Below, one piece after another: positions 1-9,272 of a stretch of 64,000 nucleotides of DNA. The stretch is taken from assembly GCF_038096175.1 (NCBI RefSeq), contig NZ_CP151099.1, positions 3,752,501 to 3,816,500 on the forward strand. The letters are read 5' to 3'. The notes beneath the pieces were generated by a model that saw only the letters and a program-made list of their open reading frames with translations, did not search any database and was not told the DNA's origin. The stretch is from Nostoc sp. UHCC 0302 (GTDB lineage Bacteria; Cyanobacteriota; Cyanobacteriia; Cyanobacteriales; Nostocaceae). A program made the translations under genes and the position numbers. Within the stretch, counting starts at the first letter, position 1. Every line of letters starts with the position of its first letter.

Positions 1-702
1 CCAGGGTTCGGGTCTATAAACACTGATTATCGCCCTATTCAGACTCGGTTTCCCTTTGGCTCCAGCATTCTCGCTTTAACCTACCAGTGCCTATAAGTCG
101 CCGGCTCATTCTTCAACAGGCACGCGGTCAGACGTTAAATCGTCCTCCCACTGCTTGTAAGCTGACGGTTTCATGTTCTATTTCACTCCCCTTCCGGGGT
201 TCTTTTCACCTTTCCCTCGCGGTACTGGTTCACTATCGGTCACACAGTAGTATTTAGCCTTACGAGATGGTCCTCGCGGATTCACATGGGATTCCTCGTG
301 CCCCATGCTACTCGGGATACAGCTACTATCCTTGAGTTTTCAACTACAGGACTTTCACCTTCTCTGGTGCAGTATTTAGCTGCTTCGTTTAACCGCTAGA
401 TTCGATATTGCTGTCCCACAACCCCAGTCAGTAAACCGACTGGTTTAGGCTCTTCCCCGTTCGCTCACCACTACTTAGGGAATCTCTTTTGATTTCTCTT
501 CCTCCAGCTACTAAGATGTTTCAGTTCGCTGGGTTGGCTCTCTCCTGCCTATATATTCAGCAGGTAGTATATAGGGTTGCCCCATTCGGAAATCTCCGGC
601 TCAAAGTTTGCTTCCAACTCCCCGGAGCATATCGTCGGTAACCACGTCCTTCATCGCCTCTGTGTGCCTAGGTATCCACCGTCAGCCCTTATTAGCTTGA
701 CC
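1..702 (-). rRNA. rrl: 23S ribosomal RNA, 5' part (truncated by window edge)
   Basis: Read on the minus strand, the sequence just inside position 702 is the conserved 23S 5' end (GGTCAAGCTAATAAGGGC) followed by the conserved GGATACCTAGGCAC block. Only about the first 700 nt of the molecule lie in the window and the rest runs off the left edge. It is the last gene of the rRNA operon that starts near 2915. Short open frames inside it are rRNA-derived and not genes. Confidence 0.96.
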
Positions 703-785
703 ACAAACAATTGGTTTTCACATTTGCAAACACGTTCATCTTTTGAATGTCTGTGTCTGCCTGCTTTTTTCGCGTTACTATGCAG

Positions 786-797
786 TTTTCAAGGTTC
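786..797 (-). promoter_or_regulatory. boxA antitermination motif in the 16S–23S spacer
   Basis: The minus strand reads GAACCTTGAAAA, the boxA motif typical of the tRNA-Ala–23S part of cyanobacterial ribosomal spacers. An identical copy lies in the operon leader at 2859–2870. BoxA is the entry site for Nus-factor antitermination in rRNA operons; that role is family knowledge. Confidence 0.8.
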
Positions 798-898
798 TGG
801 CTGGATTCATTTCCCAGCAGTCTGACATCATATATATATAGATATAAATGTCATGTTGCTGAACTTTATCCGATTTTTTTAATGGCAATCGCCACAGG

Positions 899-971
899 TG
901 GAGGTTAGCGGACTCGAACCGCTGACATCCTGCTTGCAAAGCAGGCGCTCTACCAACTGAGCTAAACCCCC
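899..971 (-). tRNA. trnA(UGC): tRNA-Ala (anticodon TGC)
   Basis: A 73-nt cloverleaf on the minus strand: acceptor GGGGGTT pairs with AACCTCC, D-loop AGCTCAGTTGGTAGAGC, anticodon loop TTTGCAA with TGC, T-loop GTTCGAGTC. CCA is not fully encoded. It sits between tRNA-Ile and 23S, the standard place in rRNA operons. Confidence 0.97.
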
Positions 972-979
972 GCTCAAGA

Positions 980-1051
980 ATTAAAAATTAAAAATTAAAA
1001 ATTAAAAATTGAATTTTCTTCATTTTTAATTTTACATTTTACATTTTTAAT
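980..1051. repeat. Heptanucleotide repeat between tRNA-Ala and tRNA-Ile
   Basis: Four head-to-tail copies of ATTAAAA occupy 980–1007, followed by a complementary T-rich stretch (about 1018–1051) that can fold back on them into a long AU stem. Short tandemly repeated heptamers are common in intergenic DNA of heterocystous cyanobacteria; here the array lies inside the transcribed rRNA spacer. Confidence 0.8.
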
Positions 1052-1060
1052 TGCTTCAGG

Positions 1061-1134
<74 letters not shown>

Positions 1135-1184
1135 AATTCCGAACCAAATCATAGTTTGAAAGTTCATCACAAATATCTGCGACC

Positions 1185-1250
1185 GACCTAGGAATGACCA
1201 TCTCAATTCTCTATTTGCTGAATGCTTTCGAGTTCTGAGTGGATTAGGTC
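1185..1250 (-). ncRNA. D1–D1' helix region of the 16S–23S spacer
   Basis: Just downstream of the 16S 3' end the minus strand has GACCTA (1245–1250) complementary to TAGGTC (1185–1190). These form the base of the long D1–D1' helix that opens cyanobacterial internal transcribed spacers. The assignment rests on position and base pairing; it is a processed spacer structure, not an independent RNA. Confidence 0.6.
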
Positions 1251-1256
1251 TCCCTA

Positions 1257-2746
<1,490 letters not shown>

Positions 2747-2858
2747 GAAGTGTTTGCTTTATTAGCTCTTTCTGGCTGACTTTTTTTCCACCTCAGCCTA
2801 GTGTTTCAATTTAATTGACGCAGGCTACTTGTGGTATTATGACTTTCAAACTATAATA

Positions 2859-2870
2859 TTTTCAAGGTTC
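2859..2870 (-). promoter_or_regulatory. boxA motif in the rRNA operon leader
   Basis: The minus strand reads GAACCTTGAAAA, identical to the spacer copy at 786–797, about 115 nt upstream of the 16S 5' end and 50 nt after the predicted transcription start. The leader position matches antitermination boxA elements of bacterial rRNA operons. Confidence 0.75.
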
Positions 2871-2921
2871 GGTCGCCTTACTGGCGTCGCTCTGTCGCGT
2901 CCGTCTCTCAGGCACTTATTC

Positions 2922-2950
2922 AATATAACTAACACAACTCTAACTGTCAA
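2922..2950 (-). promoter_or_regulatory. rRNA operon promoter (sigma-70 type)
   Basis: On the minus strand a perfect -35 TTGACA (2945–2950) is followed after exactly 17 nt by TATATT (2922–2927), one mismatch from the -10 consensus. Transcription would start near 2915, giving a leader of about 170 nt with boxA before 16S. Upstream lies only the decayed nadC/transposase stretch. No other -35/-10 pair of this quality was seen in the leader. Confidence 0.75.
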
Positions 2951-3061
2951 CTGTTTTTCCATCTATTTTTGGAACAAATTTTGCACCCCCCTAAAATCCT
3001 CTGCGCGTAAGGCTTTTAGGCTAGATTATTCCCTGAATCTCCAAAAGGACATTTTTCTGCT

Positions 3062-3238
3062 GTGAGTTTTTCTCCTGTTCTCCCCCCAAGCATCGTTCTT
3101 GACCCTCTGCTACGTGCTTGGTTGCTCGAAGATATCGGAAGGGGCGATTGCACCACTAATTCCCTTCTTTCTCCTGATTCAACAACAGGCACTGCTCTCT
3201 GGATTGCTAAAGCTCCTGGAATCATTGCTAGCTACTAA
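3062..3238 (+). pseudogene. nadC: nadC N-terminal fragment (quinolinate phosphoribosyltransferase)
   Basis: A 58-codon frame from GTG at 3062 to TAA encodes a recognisable N-terminus of quinolinate phosphoribosyltransferase (NAD synthesis): it has the family block LLEDIGRGDCTTNSLL and ends in IAKAPGIIAS, where intact enzymes (about 280 residues) continue with GLP and the catalytic barrel. Everything after residue 56 is missing and the sequence runs straight into a transposase fragment. A full copy presumably exists elsewhere in the genome; this one cannot make an enzyme. Confidence 0.75.
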
Positions 3239-3405
3239 AAGATGAAACGCCAACCTCGAAAGAAAAACGGCAAGCAGTAGCTCGAAAAGAAGCTCGAAAG
3301 CGCAACTTTAAACAGAAAGAATCTTATAAATGGGTAGAAGCACTCACTAGTGTAGAAAACCTTGTGAGTTCAGTACACACTAGTGATTCAGGTTTTCGCC
3401 TCTGA
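3238..3405 (+). pseudogene. Transposase fragment (IS4/Tn5-like, degraded)
   Basis: A 55-codon frame without start, ending in TGA at 3403–3405, encodes a basic stretch followed by KQKESYKWVEALTSVE. This resembles the segment in IS4/Tn5-family transposases that precedes the second catalytic Asp (usually EKESYKWL…). No intact ends, catalytic motifs or target duplication remain. It abuts the nadC fragment, so an insertion or rearrangement probably broke nadC here. The family call is by eye and moderate. Confidence 0.45.
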
Positions 3406-3455
3406 TTGTTCCACATACCATGTTGAACACAGGTTTGGATTCAGGGTGATTGCTG

Positions 3456-3503
3456 CCAATCACTTTTCCCTTAACTGAGACGATTTGTGGGGAAAGTGAT
3501 TGG
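3456..3503. repeat. Inverted repeat (hairpin) next to the transposase remnant
   Basis: CCAATCACTTTTCCC (3456–3470) and GGGGAAAGTGATTGG (3489–3503) are inverted with one mismatch around an 18-nt loop. No T-run follows, so it is not a standard terminator. It may belong to the decayed mobile element or be an independent palindrome. The rest of 3406–3665 shows nothing else recognisable except a direct repeat of TTGGTATCAGA just before the sod stop codon. Confidence 0.5.
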
Positions 3504-3665
3504 TTTACCGTTATCAGCTACTCCTCCAACGAAATTAGCCAAAAATAGCTTTTGGTGGAAAATAGAGGCTGGGAACTGAAAGCTGGAGGAAAAGAATGGC
3601 GAATATACTATCTCCTTCACTCAAGGCTTTTAATCTAATATCCAATATTGGTATCAGAATTGGTA

Positions 3666-4421
3666 TCAGACAAATTTGCTAGCTGCGGCAAATCTCTTGT
3701 TAATTTCATCCCAGTTAACCACGTTCCACCAAGCTTCTAAGTAATCAGGACGGCGATTCTGGTAGTTAAGATAATACGCGTGTTCCCAGACATCATTGCC
3801 TAGAATTGGATACTTGCCTTCACTTATAGGGCTGTCTTGGTTAGCTGTAGTTGTTACCTCTAATTTGCCATCTTTGTTACGAACCAGCCAAACCCAACCA
3901 CTACCAAAACGACTAGCTCCAGCCTCATTGAACTGTTTTTTGAAAGCTGCAAAACTACCAAAATTTTGATTAATCGCTGATGCGATCGCCCCTGTAGGTT
4001 CTCCTCCACCTTTGGGCTTCATAATTGCCCAGAAAAGTGAATGATTGACGTGTCCACCGCCATTGTTGCGAAATGTTGTACGAATATCTTCCGGTACAGT
4101 GTTAAGATTTCGCAAAAGTTCTTCAATAGTTTTATTTTTGAGTTCTGGGTGTTTGTCTAAGGCTGTATTTAGATTTTTCACATAAGTTGCATGGTGCTTA
4201 TCATGGTGAAACTGCATCGTTTTAGCATCTATGTGTGGTTCGAGTGCATCGTAAGCGTAAGGTAAAGGCGGTAATTTAATAGCCCCTGTTGTACTTGCTG
4301 TTGGGCTGGGAGTTGCTTGGTTCCCGCTAGAAGATTTCTCTGCCAATGCACAAGCCTCCAATGCGAAAGCGCCTGTACCTGCTGAGAGTAAGAACAAAAA
4401 ATGGCGTCTATTAATAGTCAT
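3666..4421 (-). CDS. sodA: Manganese superoxide dismutase, exported/membrane-attached
   Basis: Converts superoxide to O2 and H2O2. The 251-residue protein has an N-terminal signal with a twin-arginine start (NRRHFLFLL) and a Cys after FALEA that could be lipidated, then a Ser/Thr/Pro linker and a complete Fe/Mn-SOD domain from about residue 48. Metal ligands are visible: His72 (FHHDKHH), His127 (HVNHSLFW), Asp210 and His214 (DVWEHAYY). Gln195 in TTANQDSP sits where Mn enzymes carry their active-site Gln, so Mn is favoured over Fe. Anabaena-type cyanobacteria have a thylakoid-membrane-bound MnSOD of this design. It is monocistronic and starts at ATG 4421. Confidence 0.93.
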   Translation of the reverse strand: MTINRRHFLFLLSAGTGAFALEACALAEKSSSGNQATPSPTASTTGAIKLPPLPYAYDALEPHIDAKTMQFHHDKHHATYVKNLNTALDKHPELKNKTIEELLRNLNTVPEDIRTTFRNNGGGHVNHSLFWAIMKPKGGGEPTGAIASAINQNFGSFAAFKKQFNEAGASRFGSGWVWLVRNKDGKLEVTTTANQDSPISEGKYPILGNDVWEHAYYLNYQNRRPDYLEAWWNVVNWDEINKRFAAASKFV

Positions 4422-4972
4422 AAAATTTTTTGCCGTGAATCCAATTCAATTCGTTTGTAGTTTTTATTTTCTTAGATTCTGACTACAAAAAATTGGGCAT
4501 GGGGGAGGTAGTCCGGTCTTCTCCCTGTGTTAGAGGCTAGCGCCTTCTCCTATTAAAGACGCTAGGCAAACGCGGAATGTCTTGTAGAGAAGGAGTTTAC
4601 CCCGAGCCTGCGGCAAGCTCTTCGGGTGACGCTCAAGAGCGTCGCTACCGCTGCGATAACGCAGTCCCCTACGGAGGGAAACCCTCCTTCTCCTAGCAAA
4701 GACCAAGGCGAACTTTCTCTGACTCACCACTAGCGCGTCTACGGAGATTCGCCTTTGGCGTTCCCGTTCGCATAGCATCTTCGTCAGGAGAAGGGTAGCC
4801 TCCGTTCTGACTTCTCTCCAAGTAGAGCAACTGCCGTCATTGAGCATTGAAAAAGGAAAAAATATACAGTTGCCCTTTAACCTTTTTTCCTCTTTCCTAG
4901 TCCCCATGCCCTATACTTCGACAAAGCTACCTCGGCTCCCCTCGGCACAAGTCAGTATAAGTGCGCTATGCC
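4422..4972. repeat. Repeat-rich spacer between sodA and icd
   Basis: This 551-bp stretch has no credible gene. From about 4500 to 4830 it is a mosaic of short inverted and direct modules (variants of CTCCTTCTC/GAGAAGGAG, GACGCTC…GAGCGTC, CCTACGGAGGGAAACC) of the kind scattered through Nostoc-type intergenic DNA. The open frames of 60 and 125 codons across it are repeat-derived. Confidence 0.65.
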
Positions 4973-6397
4973 CTACTCTCCAAAATGCTGAATTATCGCT
5001 TCGGCAAATTCAGAACACTTGAGAGGTTTTACAGGCGGTTCTAGTAACCGCGCTAAATCGTAGGTAACTTGACCGTTGGCGATCGCATCTCCTAAACCTT
5101 TCTTAACTAAGTCTGCGGCTTCTTGCCAACCCAGAAACTCCAGCATCATCACACCAGACAAAATCACGGAACCAGGATTAATTTTGTCTAACCCCGCGTG
5201 TTTGGGTGCAGTGCCGTGAGTAGCTTCAAATATGGCACAGGCATCACCAATATTTGCTCCTGGGCCCATGCCTAATCCACCAACAATTGCTGCTGCTGCA
5301 TCTGATAAGTAATCGCCGTTCAAATTCATCGTCGCCAGAATCGAATACTCATCAGGTCTGGTTTGGATTTGTTGAAAAATACTGTCAGCAATCCGGTCAT
5401 TCACCAAAATTTTATCTTTCCATTTGCCATTACCGTGGGTTTCCCAAATGGTGTTAAGAACGCTTTCGACCTCCTTGATAATTTGCGCTTTTTTGTCTGC
5501 GGTGAGGGCATCAAACCCTGGATCAATCTGGCGGGCATTTTCTTCCAAGGAAATATTAGGATTCTTCTCCTTGTTGCTCAAAATCCAAGATTCTCGTTCG
5601 GTGACAGTTTCTTGGCGAAATTCGCTAGTTGCCAGTTCATATCCCCAATCACGGAAAGCGCCTTCGGTGTACTTCATAATGTTGCCCTTATGCACCAAAG
5701 TTACCTGCTGCTTATTTTTGGGTAGTTGCAGCGCGTGTTTGATAGCACGCCGGACTAGGCGCTGGGAACCACTTTTACTGATTGGTTTGATACCAATGCC
5801 AGAGTCAAGGGGGATTCGCTTTTTACCATGTTCTGGGGTGGCAGGAATCAGTTCTTCATTGAGGATTTTAATCAAGCGATCGCCGATTTCGCTACCTTGT
5901 CGCCACTCAATACCCAAATAAATATCTTCTGTATTTTCCCGATAAACAATTACATCCAGTTTTTCGGGATTTTTGTGCGGTGAGGGCGTACCTGCATAGT
6001 AGCGGCAAGGACGCACGCAGGCGTAAAGGTCAAAAATCTGCCTTAATGCCACATTGAGAGAGCGAATACCACCTCCAATAGGGGTAGTTAAAGGGCCTTT
6101 AATGCCAACACCGTATTGTTCAATCGCTGTCAAAGTATCCTGGGGTAAATACTGGTATGTCCCGTATAAATCGCAAGCTTCATCGCCAGCGTAAACCTTA
6201 AACCAACTAATCTGACGCTGACCCTTGTATGCTTTTTTTACCGCAGCATCAAGAACTTTTTGGGTAGCAGGCCAGATATCTATACCCGTGCCATCGCCCC
6301 GAATAAAGGGGATAATTGGATTATCTGGCACAATAGGTTCACCATTTTTGAAGGTGATTTTTGCTCCGGTTGTGGGGGGAGTAATCTTGTCGTACAT
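4973..6397 (-). CDS. icd: Isocitrate dehydrogenase (NADP+)
   Basis: Oxidatively decarboxylates isocitrate to 2-oxoglutarate, the carbon skeleton for GS-GOGAT ammonium assimilation and the signal sensed by NtcA/PII in cyanobacteria. At 474 residues it matches cyanobacterial Icd, which is longer than the 416-residue E. coli enzyme because of an internal insert (seen here as [18 protein letters not shown] and following). Visible landmarks are the phosphate-loop region [12 protein letters not shown], the substrate Arg cluster [17 protein letters not shown] and [12 protein letters not shown]. Monocistronic, ATG at 6397, no clear Shine-Dalgarno. NtcA control is known for the family; no convincing GTA-N8-TAC site was seen upstream. 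Confidence 0.96.
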   Translation of the reverse strand: MYDKITPPTTGAKITFKNGEPIVPDNPIIPFIRGDGTGIDIWPATQKVLDAAVKKAYKGQRQISWFKVYAGDEACDLYGTYQYLPQDTLTAIEQYGVGIKGPLTTPIGGGIRSLNVALRQIFDLYACVRPCRYYAGTPSPHKNPEKLDVIVYRENTEDIYLGIEWRQGSEIGDRLIKILNEELIPATPEHGKKRIPLDSGIGIKPISKSGSQRLVRRAIKHALQLPKNKQQVTLVHKGNIMKYTEGAFRDWGYELATSEFRQETVTERESWILSNKEKNPNISLEENARQIDPGFDALTADKKAQIIKEVESVLNTIWETHGNGKWKDKILVNDRIADSIFQQIQTRPDEYSILATMNLNGDYLSDAAAAIVGGLGMGPGANIGDACAIFEATHGTAPKHAGLDKINPGSVILSGVMMLEFLGWQEAADLVKKGLGDAIANGQVTYDLARLLEPPVKPLKCSEFAEAIIQHFGE

Positions 6398-6680
6398 ACT
6401 TCACACGCTCCTGATCAATACGCGGATAATGGGTATTGGGGACACTTCGACAAGCTCAGTGCATCGCTGGGGACTTGGTACTGGGGACTGTGGGCTGGGT
6501 ACTGGGAATGACAAAGAATTCTTTCCTATTTCCTACTCTCTATTCCCTATTCCCTATTTCACAGCACCTAAAATTCAGTGAAACGCCACTATTTTGTACG
6601 ATCAAAAATAGTAAACTACTTTTCGCTATCAATACTTCGTTTTAGAGAAGGCCAGATAGCCGATCGCCTACGGCACGCCC
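6398..6680. repeat. Low-complexity repeats between icd and gun4
   Basis: The spacer contains a GGGGACTGGGTACTGGG-type purine-rich run (about 6465–6510), its pyrimidine counterpart TTTCCTATTTCCTACTCTC… (about 6520–6560) and a CTTCGACAAGCTCAGTGCA module (about 6445–6465), all common intergenic fillers in this group. The same GGGGACT-type sequence is inserted inside mfd in this window (31043–31131). Overlapping open frames are repeat translations. Confidence 0.6.
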
Positions 6681-6725
6681 TTGAGGGTGATTGCCTTTTC
6701 ACTGACCGCTAACACGAGTAATGGC

Positions 6726-7454
6726 ATGACAGACCCAATGATTGTATCAGGCACTGCTAATGACATCGACTCCTTTCGCCTCCAGTTAATCGCTGGGTCT
6801 CTTCAAGTCCAACAACAAATCATCCCACAGTTGGCTGACCTGGGTAGTGAAGGATTAGATGTGCTGATGGAATTTTTACTGAAACGTTGCAACAACCCAG
6901 CGACTTGGGTGGATGGCAAAGCCTACCAAGCCCTCTACAATTCTGATACACCTACAGCCAAAGAGTTCCTACAAACTAATTTTCCTGAAGGAATTGTACC
7001 TCTAAAATCAGAGTGCGGGATTAATTACAATCCTTTGCAACAGCTATTAGCACTCCAAGACTTCCAAGCAGCCGATCGCATGACTATACAGAAAATGTGC
7101 GAAGTAGCAGGGCCAATGGCTTTGCAAAGAAAATGGTTGTATTTTACGGAAGTAGAAAATTTCCCTACTGTTGACTTGCAAACCATTAACAACCTGTGGT
7201 TAGTTCATTCCGAAGGTAAGTTTGGTTTTTCAGTACAACGTGAAATCTGGTTGAGTTTGGGTAAAAACTGGGACAATTTCTGGGCCAAAATTGGCTGGAA
7301 AAGTGGCAATAATTGGACGCGATATCCCAATGAATTTAAATGGGATCTCAGCGCCCCCAGAGGACATTTACCTCTTTCCAACCAACTGCGAGGAGTACGA
7401 GTAATTGCCTCGTTATTTTCTCATCCTGCTTGGTCTAAAAATCTAGAAAAGTGA
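6726..7454 (+). CDS. gun4: Gun4, porphyrin-binding activator of Mg-chelatase
   Basis: GUN4 proteins bind protoporphyrin IX and Mg-protoporphyrin and stimulate the ChlH subunit of magnesium chelatase, the first committed step of chlorophyll synthesis. The 242-residue product has the N-terminal helical bundle of cyanobacterial Gun4 and the C-terminal porphyrin-binding core: QRKWLYFTEVENFP, FGFSVQREIWL, KIGWKSGNNWTRYP and the family end block WDLSAPRGHLPL followed by NQLRGVRV. I chose ATG 6726 because the 15 extra codons upstream (from 6681) run into repeat-like DNA and have no counterpart in the family. It stands alone, 26 bp ahead of a HicBA pair. Confidence 0.92.
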   Translation: MTDPMIVSGTANDIDSFRLQLIAGSLQVQQQIIPQLADLGSEGLDVLMEFLLKRCNNPATWVDGKAYQALYNSDTPTAKEFLQTNFPEGIVPLKSECGINYNPLQQLLALQDFQAADRMTIQKMCEVAGPMALQRKWLYFTEVENFPTVDLQTINNLWLVHSEGKFGFSVQREIWLSLGKNWDNFWAKIGWKSGNNWTRYPNEFKWDLSAPRGHLPLSNQLRGVRVIASLFSHPAWSKNLEK

Positions 7455-7479
7455 TTGTGAGTCTCAGTAAAGGTAAATT

Positions 7480-7698
7480 ATGACAAATGCCACCAAACGA
7501 GAATTTTACGTAATTATTGAACGAGATGAAGATGGCTACTATGTCGGAGAAGTTCCTCAGTTGAAAGCCTGTTATAGCCAAGGAGAAACAATTGATGAAT
7601 TGATGACGAATATTAAGGAAGTAATTGAACTTTGTTTAGAAATAGACAATGAGGAAGAACTCCCAGAATTCGTCGGTATTCAAAAGGTAGTAATTTAA
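7480..7698 (+). CDS. hicB: HicB-family antitoxin
   Basis: The 72-residue protein has the degraded RNase H-like fold of HicB: FYVIIERDEDGYYVGEVPQL, then the CYSQGETIDELMTNIKE helix. HicB neutralises the HicA mRNA interferase and usually represses its own operon through a C-terminal DNA-binding domain. That domain is absent here, as in many minimal cyanobacterial HicB proteins. Its stop overlaps the hicA start by one base (TAATG), so the pair is translationally coupled. The order is antitoxin first, the reverse of the E. coli operon. Confidence 0.88.
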   Translation: MTNATKREFYVIIERDEDGYYVGEVPQLKACYSQGETIDELMTNIKEVIELCLEIDNEEELPEFVGIQKVVI

Positions 7699-7925
7699 TG
7701 CCAAAATTACCAAGTTTGACAGGAAAAGCAGTTATTAATGCTTTTGAAAAAGAAAGATTTCAAGCTGTGCTTCCAAAAGGTAGTCATGTGCAAATGGGAC
7801 ATGAAGATGGACGCTTAGTAACTATTCCTGTTCATGCTGGGAAAACAATTGGTAGAGGGTTACTACGCAAGATACTACACGATGCTGAACTGACAAGAGA
7901 GGAGTTTCTAGCATTGCTGGAATGA
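7698..7925 (+). CDS. hicA: HicA-family mRNA interferase toxin
   Basis: This 75-residue YcfA/HicA protein has a dsRNA-binding-like fold with the catalytic His in the GSH signature (LPKGSHVQMGH, His29), then VTIPVHAGKTIGRGLLRKIL and a C-terminal EFLALL. HicA cleaves mRNA independently of the ribosome and is blocked by the HicB encoded immediately upstream. All family landmarks are present, so it is probably functional. A second, diverged HicBA pair lies at 34466–34875. Confidence 0.9.
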   Translation: MPKLPSLTGKAVINAFEKERFQAVLPKGSHVQMGHEDGRLVTIPVHAGKTIGRGLLRKILHDAELTREEFLALLE

Positions 7926-7980
7926 GAGTATTAGGGGAGTTTCCCCAGCGATCGCTTTCTTTAAAATCTCAAATTGGATA

Positions 7981-9096
7981 ATGGCAAAAGTTCGTTTAGA
8001 AGAAATTAAACGTAGATTTAACAATGTCACCGCTATCGAAGACATTACCTTTGAAATTCCCGATGGAGAATTTTGGGTTTTTGTTGGGCCATCAGGGTGT
8101 GGTAAATCTACAATTTTGCGAACGATCGCAGGTTTAGAAACTGCCACATCTGGCAAACTCTTTATTGGCGATCGCTTGGTGAACAATATCCCAGCCAGAC
8201 AACGGGATGTAGCGATGGTGTTCCAGAACTACGCTCTCTATCCTCACATGACGGTGGCGCAAAACATCGCTTTTGGGTTGCAAATGCGAAAAGTTGACTC
8301 GAAAATCATTCAAGACCGAGTAGTGAATGTAGCGCGATCGCTATCTCTAGAACACCTCTTAGATCGTAAACCCAAACAACTTTCAGGCGGGCAACAACAA
8401 CGGGTAGCATTAGGAAGAGCGATCGCCCGCGAACCACAAGTGTTTTTACTTGATGAACCTCTGTCTAATTTAGATGCCCAATTACGAGACGATACCAGAG
8501 CAGAATTAAAACAGTTACATCAAGAATTGGGTATTACAACTATTTATGTCACTCACGATCAAGTTGAAGCAATGACTTTGGCTGATAAGATTGTGGTGCT
8601 AAATCGCGGGCGAATTCAACAAATTGGTGACCCACAGACAATTTATGCACGTCCTGCTAATCGGATGGTGGCGACTTTTTTAGGTAGTCCACCAATGAAT
8701 ATTTTGCCTGCAATCTATCAGGATAATGCTTTTGATGTCAGCGGGCAGTTATTAGCAATTCCAGCAAATGTGCGGGAACATTTACGCTTGCGTCAAGGAC
8801 AACGTTTTGATTTAGGGATTAGACCAGAGTATATTTATATTAATGAACCACCAACAAACCAAGAACTCCAAGAAGAAAATCAAAGTCAGCTAGTTGTAGA
8901 AGTTAAAGTAATAGAACCTTTGGGGAGAGAAACTTTAATTCGTGCAAGTTTAGCAAATTCTCAGGTGTTATTGAATGTGCAAGTGGGTGGAGGTGTGCGT
9001 TTGCATCCAGGCGATCGCCTTTCTCTAGAACTCGATTTAAATCAATTATTTGTATTTGACCCCAACACTGGAGACAAAATCTTTCCACTTGACTAA
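7981..9096 (+). CDS. ugpC: ABC transporter ATP-binding protein, MalK/UgpC type
   Basis: This 371-residue ATPase powers import of sugars or glycerol-3-phosphate-like solutes with unlinked permeases. Visible are Walker A GPSGCGKST (residues 38–46), Q-loop VFQNYALYPHM, signature LSGGQQQRVALGRA, Walker B LLDEPLSNLDAQ and the switch His in VTHDQVEAMTLA. The C-terminal 130 residues form the OB/TOBE regulatory domain of the MalK subfamily (GIRPEYIY…). No permease or solute-binding gene is adjacent, so the substrate is undetermined; cyanobacteria often share one such ATPase among several importers. Starts at ATG 7981, 55 bp after hicA. Confidence 0.9.
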   Translation: MAKVRLEEIKRRFNNVTAIEDITFEIPDGEFWVFVGPSGCGKSTILRTIAGLETATSGKLFIGDRLVNNIPARQRDVAMVFQNYALYPHMTVAQNIAFGLQMRKVDSKIIQDRVVNVARSLSLEHLLDRKPKQLSGGQQQRVALGRAIAREPQVFLLDEPLSNLDAQLRDDTRAELKQLHQELGITTIYVTHDQVEAMTLADKIVVLNRGRIQQIGDPQTIYARPANRMVATFLGSPPMNILPAIYQDNAFDVSGQLLAIPANVREHLRLRQGQRFDLGIRPEYIYINEPPTNQELQEENQSQLVVEVKVIEPLGRETLIRASLANSQVLLNVQVGGGVRLHPGDRLSLELDLNQLFVFDPNTGDKIFPLD

Positions 9097-9272
9097 AGTA
9101 TGCTGACACCAATACAACCCCATTATAGGCGATCGCACCTTTGTTGTTGATCAGAGAAAAGCGATGCCTAACGGCAAGACACCTTGTGTCTACGCGCAAT
9201 CTTGTTTATTGAAGCTATTAAACAGGAAGCCCGTAGGCGTTTAGGTCAAGTCTATTGCCTGAACCCAGTGTT

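Noticed and set aside
2829-3225. Open frames of 78 and 69 codons upstream of 16S
   Set aside because: They cover the rRNA promoter and leader and the nadC remnant in other frames.
4530-5022. 125-codon minus frame and 60-codon plus frame between sodA and icd
   Set aside because: They are translations of repeat modules with no family features.
5254-5921. Plus-strand frames of 67, 120 and 165 codons inside icd
   Set aside because: Antisense shadows of a well-supported icd gene.
4973-6725. NtcA binding sites at icd
   Set aside because: No GTA-N8-TAC with a fitting -10 box was found in the upstream region.
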